A DNA stretch of 64,000 nt from positions 24,816 to 88,815 of the forward strand of contig JAQBPB010000036.1 of assembly GCA_028287745.1 (NCBI GenBank), written 5' to 3'. The DNA is from Chloroflexota bacterium. Its GTDB lineage: Bacteria; Chloroflexota; Chloroflexia; Chloroheliales; Chloroheliaceae. A program made the position numbers and the translations under genes. This document shows, piece after piece, positions 44,124 through 51,568 of this stretch. Under the pieces are notes generated by a model, which was given only the letters and a program-made list of their open reading frames with translations, was not told where the DNA came from and ran no database searches. Each line of letters opens with the position of its first letter. Within the stretch, counting starts at the first letter, position 1.

Positions 44124-46900
44124 ACTACCGGCACCTCCCGGTCTTCCTGGCTGGCCGGGAGCGGCCCTTGCACAAGACTGCCCTCGTCAAGCAGCACCCC
44201 ATCTTCCAGGCGCAGCTTGCGCCACTCGGGGCGGCCCCAGATTTCCTGCCAGAGCCGGTCCTCGCTCTCGACCAGATTCGAATAATGCGAATCCGGCTGA
44301 GCCAGAAGCTGGCCGGGGTTGCCATCTTCTACAATCCGGCCGTCCGAAAGGACCAGGGCCCGCTCGAAATCGAGTGTTTCGGTGACATCGTGGGTGATGC
44401 AAAGCAAGGTCACACCCTGCCAGAGCTGCCGGACCCGGTTGAGCAAAGTTCGCCGCTGGGTATGGGTCAGACCCCGGAAAGGCTCATCCAGGATTACCAG
44501 CCGGACCCCCGGTTGCAGCAAAGCCCGCCCCAGGCGGACGCGCTGGCCTTCCCCACCCGAAACCAGGCCGCCGCCTTCGCCCAGCCGCGTCTGTAAAGCT
44601 TCCGGCAAATTTTGCAGCACCCGCACCAGGTCGGCCTGTTCAATGACCTGGCCGATTTCCTGGGAAGCTGGTTCATCCTGGGCATACAGCAAGTTGTCCA
44701 ACAAGGAGCGGTTCCAGAGCTGGATAGTCGGGTCAACCCAGGCCGTTTCACGCCGCAGCCCGGCCAGCCGGTTACCGTCTAAAGGCTGGCCGTCTACCAG
44801 GACATGGCCTTCCGCCGGGCGGTGCCAGCCCAATAAAAGACCAACCAGACTGGATTTACCGGCCCCGGATTTGCCGACAACCGCCAGGTGTTCGCCAGGT
44901 TCAATCGTCAGGTTGATGTCATGTAAAATGGAATGGCCCGCCGCCTGGACACTGACCCCGGTCAGGTCAAGCCGGACAGCCGGGCCCGGTGGGTTAGCCT
45001 GGTCCGGCTGCGAAAGGGCCGTTTCCGGCAAGCTGGATTCATCCGGCGCGCCCAGTGGTTCAAACAGGCGCAGCATAATATTGCGCTGGGTCGGGTATTT
45101 CTGAAGGCTATCCGCAATCTGCCAGCCCAGCGGGAAGAACTCGCTGGCCCAGTAGATTAATAAAAGGGAGCTGGCAATATCCCGGCCCGAACCCAGGTAA
45201 AGCGCCAGCATCCAGAACTGGACCGCCAGGCTAAGCAAAACCTGGATGGAAGCGGCCGGGACCTGGATGCGCAGTACACTCATATAAGCCCTGGCCCATT
45301 CAACCACCAGGCTTTCCTGGGCCTGCTGTACCGCTTTTTCGGCCCGGTGCGCCCTGATGGCGGTCAGGCCCAGCATGGCATCCAGGTAAAAACGGCTCAG
45401 GGCGCCCTGGTGCGAGCGCAAGCGCAAATTACCCTGGATAATGGCCGGTTGGACCAGCAAAGGAATGCCAATAGTGGTAAAGCAGAGCAGCAAAACCTGA
45501 ATGGTGGCCTGAGGGAAAAGCCAGATCATCCCGCCCGCAGTTGTCACGACCTGGGCCAGCCGCCAGATCAATAACCGCATTAATTCGGGCATTTCCCGGA
45601 CCTGGTGGACATTATGGCTGCGTTCGGCCATATCCGAAACCAGGCGGCTGCGAAAATATTTGTCACCCAGCCGGGGGATTTTCTGCAAAAACAAAATGCG
45701 CAGGCGAGTTTCCAGGCGGCGGCCTACCCGCCGGACGCCCCTCGCGGCAAAAAACTCCAGGGTAAACAGGCCCGCGAAAAAGATCATCAGGGCGGCCAGG
45801 GCCGCTACTTGCTGCTCTCGCAAGTTTAATAAGTCCAGCAGGTTAAGCACATTCCGGAACAGCAAAGCCTCAAACGCCAGGCCCGCCGCCGCCAGCAGTA
45901 AAGCCAGCAGGAGCATTAGCGGGCCCCGCAGGCCATCCTGCACCAGCAGCTTTTTTAGCTCCTGGGCCGGTTGAAAAGGTTTTTCGTCCAGGGCCGTCCG
46001 CAAATCATGCGAGAGAGGTGCCCCGGCGGCTCCGGGGTCTGTTGCGGAGGCAGCCGGGCGCTTGCCCAGCACCCGGATTAATACTGCGCCCTGCAAAACT
46101 AACTGCTCATCATCCTCAACCGCTGCGTCCTGCACGCCTGCCTCAACGGGCCGGACTGTCCAGTAAGCCGCCGGGACTGTCGCGGAATAACCCTGGCGGT
46201 CTAGTTCCTGGCAGGACTTTTCAAATAATGACTCTAATACGGTCCCGGCCACCTGGCCCCGCGTCAGCCCTTTGGAAGCCAATATGGCTGCAGTCATGCG
46301 GGTGGAAGCGTCCAGGGCAGCCAGGGCATGCCAGCCGGAGTCCTGTAAAGCGGCCTGGACCAGTTGCCCGGCCTGGGCGGTGTCTGCGGTTATGTCAACT
46401 AACCTGCGTTTCAAAGGCTTAATGAATTCATCCGAACCGGCCCATTCGCGCCAGCCGGAGGCCGGCACTTCGACCGCGTGTTTATAAATTTTAGCTTTGA
46501 GTTGGGCCAGGGTTATCCAGTGCCGCCCGTTAGCCGGGTCCATAACCAGGACCAGCGGACCCAACCGGCGCCAGACCACCACGAAATGGGTCATACCACT
46601 GGCAAGGCGGACTACCAGTAGGGCGGGCAAGGCGCGGGCTTCGGGCAGTAATAAGTGGTCGGGCGGAATCATCACCTGCTCGGCTTCCAGGCCAAGCTGG
46701 TTGAATACTTCTTCCAGGGTATCAATCGAGGTGCCGTCCACATCGGTCTGGCAGGCTTCGCGCAAGCGGCCGTAACTGACCGGAATATTCCAGCCTTCCA
46801 GCATTGACTTTAAAGCAGCCGGGCCGCAATCCATCGCCGAACTTTGAATTACTTCTGGCACAAGAAAAACAGGGTGAGTTTTTGTTGGGGATTCTTTCAT
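44120..46900 (-). CDS. C39-peptidase-containing ABC transporter with large inserted domain
   Basis: 926 residues, about 200 longer than normal peptidase-containing transporters. The C39 domain (about 10-150) looks active: Gln19 and Cys25 in QSSAMDCGPAALKSML, His in GMTHFVVVWRRLG, Asp in VLVMDPANG. Residues about 165-330 are an extra soluble region (DSGWHALAALDASTRMTAAI, AYWTVRPVEAG, LVLQGAVLIRVLG) that I cannot assign. Exporter membrane domain about 340-640, then an ATPase with GKSGAGKSS, VSGGEGQRVRLGRALL, LVILDEPFRGL and CITHDVTET, and a C-terminal tail of about 60 residues. The family removes leader peptides after double-glycine-type sites during export. It overlaps both neighbours by ATGA. 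The layout with a second ABC gene and an HlyD gene recalls NHLM-type export systems. Confidence 0.9.
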   Translation of the reverse strand: MKESPTKTHPVFLVPEVIQSSAMDCGPAALKSMLEGWNIPVSYGRLREACQTDVDGTSIDTLEEVFNQLGLEAEQVMIPPDHLLLPEARALPALLVVRLASGMTHFVVVWRRLGPLVLVMDPANGRHWITLAQLKAKIYKHAVEVPASGWREWAGSDEFIKPLKRRLVDITADTAQAGQLVQAALQDSGWHALAALDASTRMTAAILASKGLTRGQVAGTVLESLFEKSCQELDRQGYSATVPAAYWTVRPVEAGVQDAAVEDDEQLVLQGAVLIRVLGKRPAASATDPGAAGAPLSHDLRTALDEKPFQPAQELKKLLVQDGLRGPLMLLLALLLAAAGLAFEALLFRNVLNLLDLLNLREQQVAALAALMIFFAGLFTLEFFAARGVRRVGRRLETRLRILFLQKIPRLGDKYFRSRLVSDMAERSHNVHQVREMPELMRLLIWRLAQVVTTAGGMIWLFPQATIQVLLLCFTTIGIPLLVQPAIIQGNLRLRSHQGALSRFYLDAMLGLTAIRAHRAEKAVQQAQESLVVEWARAYMSVLRIQVPAASIQVLLSLAVQFWMLALYLGSGRDIASSLLLIYWASEFFPLGWQIADSLQKYPTQRNIMLRLFEPLGAPDESSLPETALSQPDQANPPGPAVRLDLTGVSVQAAGHSILHDINLTIEPGEHLAVVGKSGAGKSSLVGLLLGWHRPAEGHVLVDGQPLDGNRLAGLRRETAWVDPTIQLWNRSLLDNLLYAQDEPASQEIGQVIEQADLVRVLQNLPEALQTRLGEGGGLVSGGEGQRVRLGRALLQPGVRLVILDEPFRGLTHTQRRTLLNRVRQLWQGVTLLCITHDVTETLDFERALVLSDGRIVEDGNPGQLLAQPDSHYSNLVESEDRLWQEIWGRPEWRKLRLEDGVLLDEGSLVQGPLPASQEDREVPVV

Positions 46901-47391
46901 TGAGTCGAGTAGGAAATTTTTATTTGACCGGTTGAGCCAAAATCGCCGATAACGCGTAATACCAGGGCGGCCGGAGATACCTGGGCCACTTCAATCTTAA
47001 CGCTGCCTTTTAAACCGGCTTGAAGTTGAAAAGGTGAGCCGGAAACGGGCTTCAGGTCAAGCATAACCTGTAATCCCTGGATGGTTTGATTAACCTGGAC
47101 TACGGTAGCCGGGACATTGCCGAAGCGGTCGGCGGGCAAATTTTCAAGTTGAATATTAGCGGGTTGGCCGGCATGAATCTGGCTGGCGGCGGAAAGAGGG
47201 AAAAGCGCTACAACCTGTCCGGTGGGTTGGATACTGGCTTGCTGACTTGTTTCATAAATAAGTATCTGCGCCAGAAAAAACCAGCCAAACCAGAGGATTA
47301 AAGCCAGCAGGCCCAGTAAAACCAGCCATGAGGAGCCGCGAAAGTTATCAGAGCGGAGACTTCGAAGAGTACTGGAAAAGCTTGTAGACAT
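46897..47391 (-). CDS. Minimal HlyD-family membrane-fusion (adaptor) protein
   Basis: 164 residues. A cytoplasmic N-terminus and one membrane helix (about 20-43, WLVLLGLLALILWFGWFFLA) are followed by a beta-barrel-like region: GQVVALFPLSAASQIHAGQP, IQLENLPADRFGNVPATVVQV and LKGSVKIEVAQVSPAALVLR. This matches the barrel part of HlyD-type adaptors, but the lipoyl motifs and the long coiled-coil hairpin (100 residues or more in normal members) are absent. It would suit a cell with a single membrane. No obvious ribosome site precedes the ATG. It overlaps the C39-ABC start by ATGA and follows the small peptide gene and a hairpin. Confidence 0.72.
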   Translation of the reverse strand: MSTSFSSTLRSLRSDNFRGSSWLVLLGLLALILWFGWFFLAQILIYETSQQASIQPTGQVVALFPLSAASQIHAGQPANIQLENLPADRFGNVPATVVQVNQTIQGLQVMLDLKPVSGSPFQLQAGLKGSVKIEVAQVSPAALVLRVIGDFGSTGQIKISYSTQ

Positions 47392-47425
47392 TAGGTTTAA
47401 GTGTAAATACTAAGTTAAAAGAGAA

Positions 47426-47459
47426 ACCCCCGAAAAGATAATTAAATCGTTCCGGGGGT
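47426..47459 (-). terminator. Attenuator-like hairpin between peptide gene and export genes
   Basis: ACCCCCG (47426-47432) and CGGGGGT (47453-47459) form a 7-bp GC stem with a 20-nt loop. On the minus strand it is followed by TTCTCTTTT. It lies 21 bp after the 17-codon gene and 35 bp before the HlyD gene. It could terminate part of the transcripts and so give much more peptide mRNA than transporter mRNA. Confidence 0.6.
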
Positions 47460-47479
47460 AATTTCCGTCTTACTAAATT

Positions 47480-47533
47480 TTAGTCGAACTTAAATTCAGT
47501 AGGTCCAGCTTTCACGTGAGTTTTAACTTTCAT
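47480..47533 (-). CDS. 17-residue peptide, putative cargo of the adjacent export operon
   Basis: The minus strand reads MKVKTHVKAGPTEFKFD then TAA. A perfect AAGGAGGT (47548-47541) lies exactly 7 bp before the ATG, the strongest ribosome site in the area. A hairpin follows the stop, and the C39-ABC export operon follows that. The peptide is basic in its first half (four Lys and a His) and amphipathic, with an internal AG dipeptide that could be a short double-glycine-like site (KAG/P). It lacks a classical leader of 20-25 residues, so it may be exported whole or processed to a shorter product. No maturation enzyme is near. Bacteriocin, signal peptide or regulatory leader peptide are the options; I favour exported cargo. 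Confidence 0.6.
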   Translation of the reverse strand: MKVKTHVKAGPTEFKFD

Positions 47534-47661
47534 AACACTAACCTCCTTATGTAAAAAATAACGTTTGTACGATAAATAGGAGCCACTTTTAAAAGCACCT
47601 ATCCTAAACTTTGCTGAGTTTTCAGAGTTATACATTCAGAGTAGTATATTCCGAAGCCTCG

Positions 47662-47705
47662 AGTACCGGTACTAGACTAAAACTAGTACTTCTGGGTATA
47701 TTATA
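47662..47705 (-). promoter_or_regulatory. Promoter -10 and overlapping palindromes upstream of the peptide gene
   Basis: On the minus strand a perfect TATAAT lies at 47705-47700. Just downstream of the expected start is an inverted repeat GTACTAG/CTAGTAC (47669-47675 with 47683-47689) overlapping a perfect 12-bp palindrome AGTACCGGTACT (47662-47673). The two cannot fold at once in RNA; as DNA they could be an operator. The leader would be about 160 nt. Confidence 0.5.
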
Positions 47706-47834
47706 CCATAGGATTCTCACAAAATACTCACCAATTTTGTAAATTTTTATTAAAAAACTAAAATTGGTTATTAAATTTTCATTGCGCCTCGCTATATGAA
47801 TAGCATAAGTTATTATAGCTTAGAAAGTAATTAA

Positions 47835-47863
47835 TTGACACTACAAACCAAAGTAAATATCAT
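47835..47863 (+). promoter_or_regulatory. Promoter of the DUF1349 gene
   Basis: A perfect TTGACA (47835-47840) and TATCAT (47858-47863) are separated by 17 bp, about 57 bp before the TTG start. Confidence 0.6.
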
Positions 47864-47919
47864 ATATATTAACAAGGTCTGTAAACTTTAACTATATAGC
47901 ATAGAAAGAAAATAATATT

Positions 47920-48459
47920 TTGAAATGGTTTAACGAACCCTCCCGGTGGGAAGTGCAGCCAGATGGTGCAATTGAGCTTAATACTAGCCCAAAAACTGAT
48001 TTCTGGCAAATTACCCACTATGATTTTGTGCGGGATAACGGGCATTTTTATTATGAAGAAGTTGAGGGTGACTTTATAGCGGAAGTAAAAATTCTGGGCA
48101 AATACCAGGATTTGTACGACCAGGCCGGTTTGATGGTGAGATTAGATGCGTCGAACTGGCTGAAGTGCGGGATTGAATTTGTAGACGGCCTTCAAAAGGT
48201 CAGCGCCGTAAATACCCGGGATTTTTCAGATTGGTCTGTCGTGCCGATTGGTGAGAATCCGCCCGCCATCTATTTACGGGTAATACGTGAGAGAGAAACT
48301 TTGGAGGCTCACTATTCCTTTGACGGTGAAAACTATACATTGTTAAGATTGGGCTATCTTAAACCGGGCCATAAACTTATGGTCGGCGTAATGGCCGCGT
48401 CACCTGACGGGGGCGGCTTTCCGGTCAGGTTTGAGCGGTTAAGCATCAAACAAAACTAA
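47920..48459 (+). CDS. DUF1349 (concanavalin-like) protein
   Basis: 179 residues from a TTG start; the ribosome site is weak. The whole protein matches the DUF1349 family, a beta-sandwich lectin/laminin-G-like fold: KTDFWQITHYDFVRDNGHFY, VEGDFIAEVKILGKYQDLYD, QAGLMVRLDASNWLKCGIEF and GVMAASPDGGGFPVRFERL are the hallmark strands. It is cytosolic and probably binds a carbohydrate; no catalytic function is established to my knowledge. Divergent from the peptide-export operon, with separate promoters. Confidence 0.9.
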   Translation: MKWFNEPSRWEVQPDGAIELNTSPKTDFWQITHYDFVRDNGHFYYEEVEGDFIAEVKILGKYQDLYDQAGLMVRLDASNWLKCGIEFVDGLQKVSAVNTRDFSDWSVVPIGENPPAIYLRVIRERETLEAHYSFDGENYTLLRLGYLKPGHKLMVGVMAASPDGGGFPVRFERLSIKQN

Positions 48460-48460
48460 A

Positions 48461-48481
48461 TTCCGGCCATATTAGCCGGAA
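48461..48481 (+). terminator. Hairpin after the DUF1349 gene
   Basis: TTCCGGC (48461-48467) and GCCGGAA (48475-48481) form a 7-bp stem starting two bases after the stop codon. There is no T-tract on the plus strand, so termination is uncertain. Confidence 0.4.
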
Positions 48482-48487
48482 AATCTA

Positions 48488-48602
48488 AAGGGGAGTAACA
48501 CTCTAACGGTCAGCTTGTTAATAAAGAACGCCGGATCATAAGCCCCATCATGAGCTTTACGGGTGGGACCAATCCGGCAATTTCAGGCACTTTATGGGGC
48601 TA
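48488..48602 (+). other. Structured element with interleaved stems, candidate noncoding RNA
   Basis: GCCGGAT (48530-48536) pairs perfectly with ATCCGGC (48572-48578), and AGCCCCAT (48541-48548) with ATGGGGCT (48594-48601). The pairs interleave, so they form a pseudoknot or are alternatives. The element begins with AAAGGGGAGTAACACTC, itself a small hairpin. It lies before the RRM gene's promoter, so it is not part of that leader unless an earlier promoter is used. Confidence 0.4.
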
Positions 48603-48616
48603 CAAAGTATAAAATT

Positions 48617-48645
48617 TTGCATAATATTAAATTCCGTGTTATAAT
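48617..48645 (+). promoter_or_regulatory. Promoter of the RRM gene
   Basis: TTGCAT (48617-48622) and a perfect TATAAT (48640-48645) are separated by 17 bp. Transcription from about 48652 would leave a leader of about 260 nt before the TTG start of the RNA-binding protein, unusually long. Confidence 0.65.
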
Positions 48646-48910
48646 AAACTCCACAAGGTAAAAAAGCCTGTTAGACGTTTGCATTATACCTCTTAGAGCA
48701 TTCCGACCAAATCCTCACAAGATTTGCTACTCCTAAACCTCTTTTAAGTCTTCTGCTTCATCTCCTTCAGGTTTCTGGCACTGTCCTCGTTAGGGGCATA
48801 CTGGAATCTGCTTAATTCATTTTTTGCTTTCCTGCCAGTGCGTAAAGGATTTTGCCTTCGTTTTTTGTTTACCTTTCCTGCTTAAGAGGAATTGAAAGGA
48901 TTTTAAGAAA

Positions 48911-49219
48911 TTGACTAAGAAGTTATATGTGGGCGGCCTGTCTTATGATACATCTGATGACAGCTTACAAAACCTGTTTACCCAGGCCGGTACGGTTGAT
49001 TCCGCCCGCGTAATCATTGACCGGGATAGTGGTCGCAGCAAAGGTTTTGGCTTTGTTGAAATGAGCAATGACAGTGAAGCTTCACGGGCCATTACCCTTC
49101 TCAACGGCACCAATTTCGAGGGCCGCACCATTACTGTAAATGAAGCTCGCCCCCAGGTTGACCGCAATCAGCGTGACAACCGTGGCGGTGGCGGTGGTGG
49201 TGGTTACAACCGCTACTAG
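48911..49219 (+). CDS. RNA-binding protein with one RRM domain
   Basis: 102 residues from a TTG start; AAAGGA is upstream. The RRM has RNP2 KLYVGGLSY and RNP1 KGFGFVEM with the expected spacing, followed by a short basic and glycine-rich tail (seven Gly, then YNRY). This is the layout of cyanobacterial and Chloroflexota cold-inducible Rbp proteins, thought to act as RNA chaperones. The long leader before it may fold and give temperature or autoregulatory control, as in cold-shock genes (inference). Confidence 0.93.
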   Translation: MTKKLYVGGLSYDTSDDSLQNLFTQAGTVDSARVIIDRDSGRSKGFGFVEMSNDSEASRAITLLNGTNFEGRTITVNEARPQVDRNQRDNRGGGGGGGYNRY

Positions 49220-49279
49220 GCTTTGAATAGCCAGGAGTAGGCAGGGCCACTAATCGTTTAGCCCTGGTTACCCCTGTGT

Positions 49280-49312
49280 GAGGCTGGCAGTCTTTAACCG
49301 ACTGCCAGCCTC
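49280..49312 (+). terminator. Hairpin terminator after the RRM gene
   Basis: GAGGCTGGCAGTC (49280-49292) and GACTGCCAGCCTC (49300-49312) form a perfect 13-bp stem with a 7-nt loop; only AAGTTATA follows. The rest of the gap to 49547 shows no gene. Confidence 0.65.
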
Positions 49313-49547
49313 AAGTTATACGCCCCAAACCCACGGCGCAATAGTTGAATAAGTCTGCAAGAGAAAAGATTCTAAACTTTTAAGAACTACTTCTGGCCGA
49401 TTACACCGAGAGCCAGGGGGTTACTTGCAGGTGGCTTCCAGGGTTCAGGTCAGTGGTGTAGCCGTCCTGTTTTCCTGCCTTCCGGTTTTCGGACCGGGTA
49501 ACGCAGGCAAGCTTGAAACTTGCTCCACCCTAAATCAGGAGAAGCTG

Positions 49548-49898
49548 ATGTTGAGTTACAATCCGTCTTTTGTGCCACCCACCCGTGTTGAAGCTATTGA
49601 CCTGTTGCAAGCCTGTTGGCCCTTACTCGAACGTATTCTGAATCTAGGGGCTGAAAAACTGGAGCTCAGTGATAATGACCTTTTGCTTTTAATGGGGTTT
49701 CAAAAGGTGGTTCTGGCCGAACTTACCTCCGACCAGGAAATTCTTAATAACTCCGGCATCACCTCTTCCGATATTGTTGAACTGGACCACCTCCTAGCAT
49801 GTTACCGGTATGATAGCATCCCTATTCTGGACCGGATCGAAAAAAACTCCCAGCTAGCGCAAACAAAAGGTAAATCACGGATAAAATCCAAAAGGTAG
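49548..49898 (+). CDS. Small uncharacterised helical protein, 116 residues
   Basis: The ATG at 49548 (MLSYNPSFVPPTRVEAIDLL) has AGGAG 6 bp upstream; the frame is open further left but that part reads as noncoding. No known domain. It appears all-alpha: DLLQACWPLLERILNLGAEK, NDLLLLMGFQKVVLAELT and SSDIVELDHLLACYRYDS, with a Lys-rich tail that may bind nucleic acid. The arrangement is loosely like the small protein at 34056-34373. The next small gene follows after 54 bp. Confidence 0.6.
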   Translation: MLSYNPSFVPPTRVEAIDLLQACWPLLERILNLGAEKLELSDNDLLLLMGFQKVVLAELTSDQEILNNSGITSSDIVELDHLLACYRYDSIPILDRIEKNSQLAQTKGKSRIKSKR

Positions 49899-49952
49899 CA
49901 ATCGGATTAACCCTGACTTTATTGAACCTTACAACCAGCAGAGAGGCCAAAA

Positions 49953-50180
49953 ATGAGTTCCAATTTAATTGACTTCAGAAAAATGACACTTGGCGCGGAT
50001 TTTGCCGGGACTAAAATTGTAACCTGTCCGGTCTGCAACCTGCCCAGCCTGGGCTTTACCTACACTAAAGTTAACAGTATCCGGTTCGTCCACACCGCAA
50101 TTCAAGAACTGATAACCCATAACGATGGCAAGAGAGTAAACCTGCATCACCGGGCCTACCACTCAACTCCCTCCAGGTAA
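49953..50180 (+). CDS. Small protein with CPVC motif, 75 residues
   Basis: GAGAGG lies 7 bp before the ATG. The sequence has one CxxC pair (VTCPVCNLPSLGFTY) and, 45 residues later, a His-rich stretch (NLHHRAYHS) that could complete a zinc site. The spacing is that of a treble-clef or half zinc ribbon, but no named family is recognised. It follows the 116-residue gene by 54 bp and may be in the same transcript. Confidence 0.55.
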   Translation: MSSNLIDFRKMTLGADFAGTKIVTCPVCNLPSLGFTYTKVNSIRFVHTAIQELITHNDGKRVNLHHRAYHSTPSR

Positions 50181-50253
50181 TTAGCCGGGTTTCCGGATAA
50201 AAACTGCCAGTCTACGGGCAAGTTAATTAAACCAGACTCCATTACAATCAAAC

Positions 50254-51351
50254 TTAATAGAGTTTTTCCCGGGAGTCTACGGCCAGCCTGGCATCTATTT
50301 CTTCGGCTGAAGTTTCCTTCAATAAACCGCGCGGCTGCAACTGGTCGCGAAATATCTGCCCCAGGGTCGGAAAGCTCTTCCGGTCAATTTTGGTTTCAGG
50401 CTCCCAAAAGCCTGAGTCGGCCAGGGCTTTTCCCGGTTTCAAAACTACTTCTTTTATACTGAGTATGATGCCCACCAGCGGGGTTTTATTTTGTTCGGTC
50501 AAAAGTTCAAGCAATCCCGGCTCGGTGGTTACACTGGCCTGCCCGCTTATCCACAGTTCGGTATTCAGGCCGGGTACTAAAAATAACAACCCGGCCCAGG
50601 GGTTTGCGATTATGTTGGTCAGGTTATCGGCCAGATTATTACCCCGCCGTTCCGGGATTAAAAGCGTCCGGTCGTCCAGAATTTTTACAAAACCGGGCGG
50701 GTCGCCGCGCGGTGAAACGTCCGCCACACTACCAGGCTGGTTGGTACCCAGGAACAGGAAAGGCGAGTTTTCAATAAAGCTCCGGCCCAGGTCGTCCAGC
50801 CGGTCGGACTTTACAGGCTCACCGGGCAAGGGATGGCCCCCTAATAGCTGGGGCTGCCCGGCCACACCTTCATTATTCCAGAGCCTGGACCGGATCAAAG
50901 CTTTGGCACAGTGCATAAATACTTCCTCAACCGCCAGCGGTTTGGCCTGGTTCTGGTGTAGGGACTGGCCCGGCTCTTCGGAAGGGCTTACAAATTTAAC
51001 CTTACCGTTGACCCGCAGCGTTTCATTGACACCCGGTATCAGGAAAAGACACCCGGCAAAAGTCACGCTCTCAGAACCATCTGGCTGAAAGCTTTCATCC
51101 GGGGCAGTGGGAATAAGCAAGGTGTTGTCTTCCAGCACCCGGACAAAACCGGGCTTCCCGCCATAAGCTTTGACCTCAATCAGGTTGTCGGCCCGCTGAA
51201 CCGTGGTGACCATAAAAGGGGCGTGGGTAATATAATTCAAGCTCTGGCTTTCCAGGCTCTCGATTTTCTTGACGGGTTTGCCGGGCCAGGGAATCAGTTC
51301 GCGAAGCTGGGCTTCAGTTTCTATCAAAAGCCGGGAATTTGAAACAGGCAT
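50254..51351 (-). CDS. Tandem pyridoxamine-5'-phosphate-oxidase-type FMN-binding protein
   Basis: 365 residues with AAGGAA upstream of the ATG. It contains two copies of a split-barrel flavin domain (about 30-165 and 195-345). Each has a substrate/FMN block (KPGFVRVLEDNTLLIPTAPD; PPGFVKILDDRTLLIPERRG), a hydrophobic strand (GCLFLIPGVNETLRVNGK; GLLFLVPGLNTELWISGQ) and a C-terminal helix with KALIRSRLW / KALADSGFW. The second copy has the canonical DVSPRGDPPGF; in the first it is replaced by IEVKAYGGKPGF, so FMN or substrate binding probably differs between copies. Such PPOX flavoproteins reduce diverse substrates. An intramolecular duplication in place of the usual homodimer is the natural reading. 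Confidence 0.85.
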   Translation of the reverse strand: MPVSNSRLLIETEAQLRELIPWPGKPVKKIESLESQSLNYITHAPFMVTTVQRADNLIEVKAYGGKPGFVRVLEDNTLLIPTAPDESFQPDGSESVTFAGCLFLIPGVNETLRVNGKVKFVSPSEEPGQSLHQNQAKPLAVEEVFMHCAKALIRSRLWNNEGVAGQPQLLGGHPLPGEPVKSDRLDDLGRSFIENSPFLFLGTNQPGSVADVSPRGDPPGFVKILDDRTLLIPERRGNNLADNLTNIIANPWAGLLFLVPGLNTELWISGQASVTTEPGLLELLTEQNKTPLVGIILSIKEVVLKPGKALADSGFWEPETKIDRKSFPTLGQIFRDQLQPRGLLKETSAEEIDARLAVDSREKLY

Positions 51352-51568
51352 TTAATATTCCTTATCAGGCTAACCGGTTAATAGTTAACCAGCTATGGGT
51401 GTTACATAAGTCTGGCTGAGACAGTATAAAAGCAGGTACTGGGGGTAGTATAGCCGATGCGAAAACCGCTGGCAAACCGCTGTTCAGGTTATCCGAGAGC
51501 GGTTTCTTCAACGCCTCCCTCGGGATGACAGGGCTCGGGGTGCTGAAGCAGTACCGGAATGACAGGGA

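Noticed and set aside
48541..48601. IS200/IS605 right end or TnpB guide RNA
   Set aside because: The GCCCCATC...GGTGGG resemblance is weak, and no tnpA or tnpB remnant lies next to it.
48488..48602. yybP-ykoY manganese riboswitch
   Set aside because: GGGGAGTA fits, but the expected second hairpin and GAGACC loop with closing P1 strand are not found, and the downstream gene is an RRM protein rather than a metal transporter.
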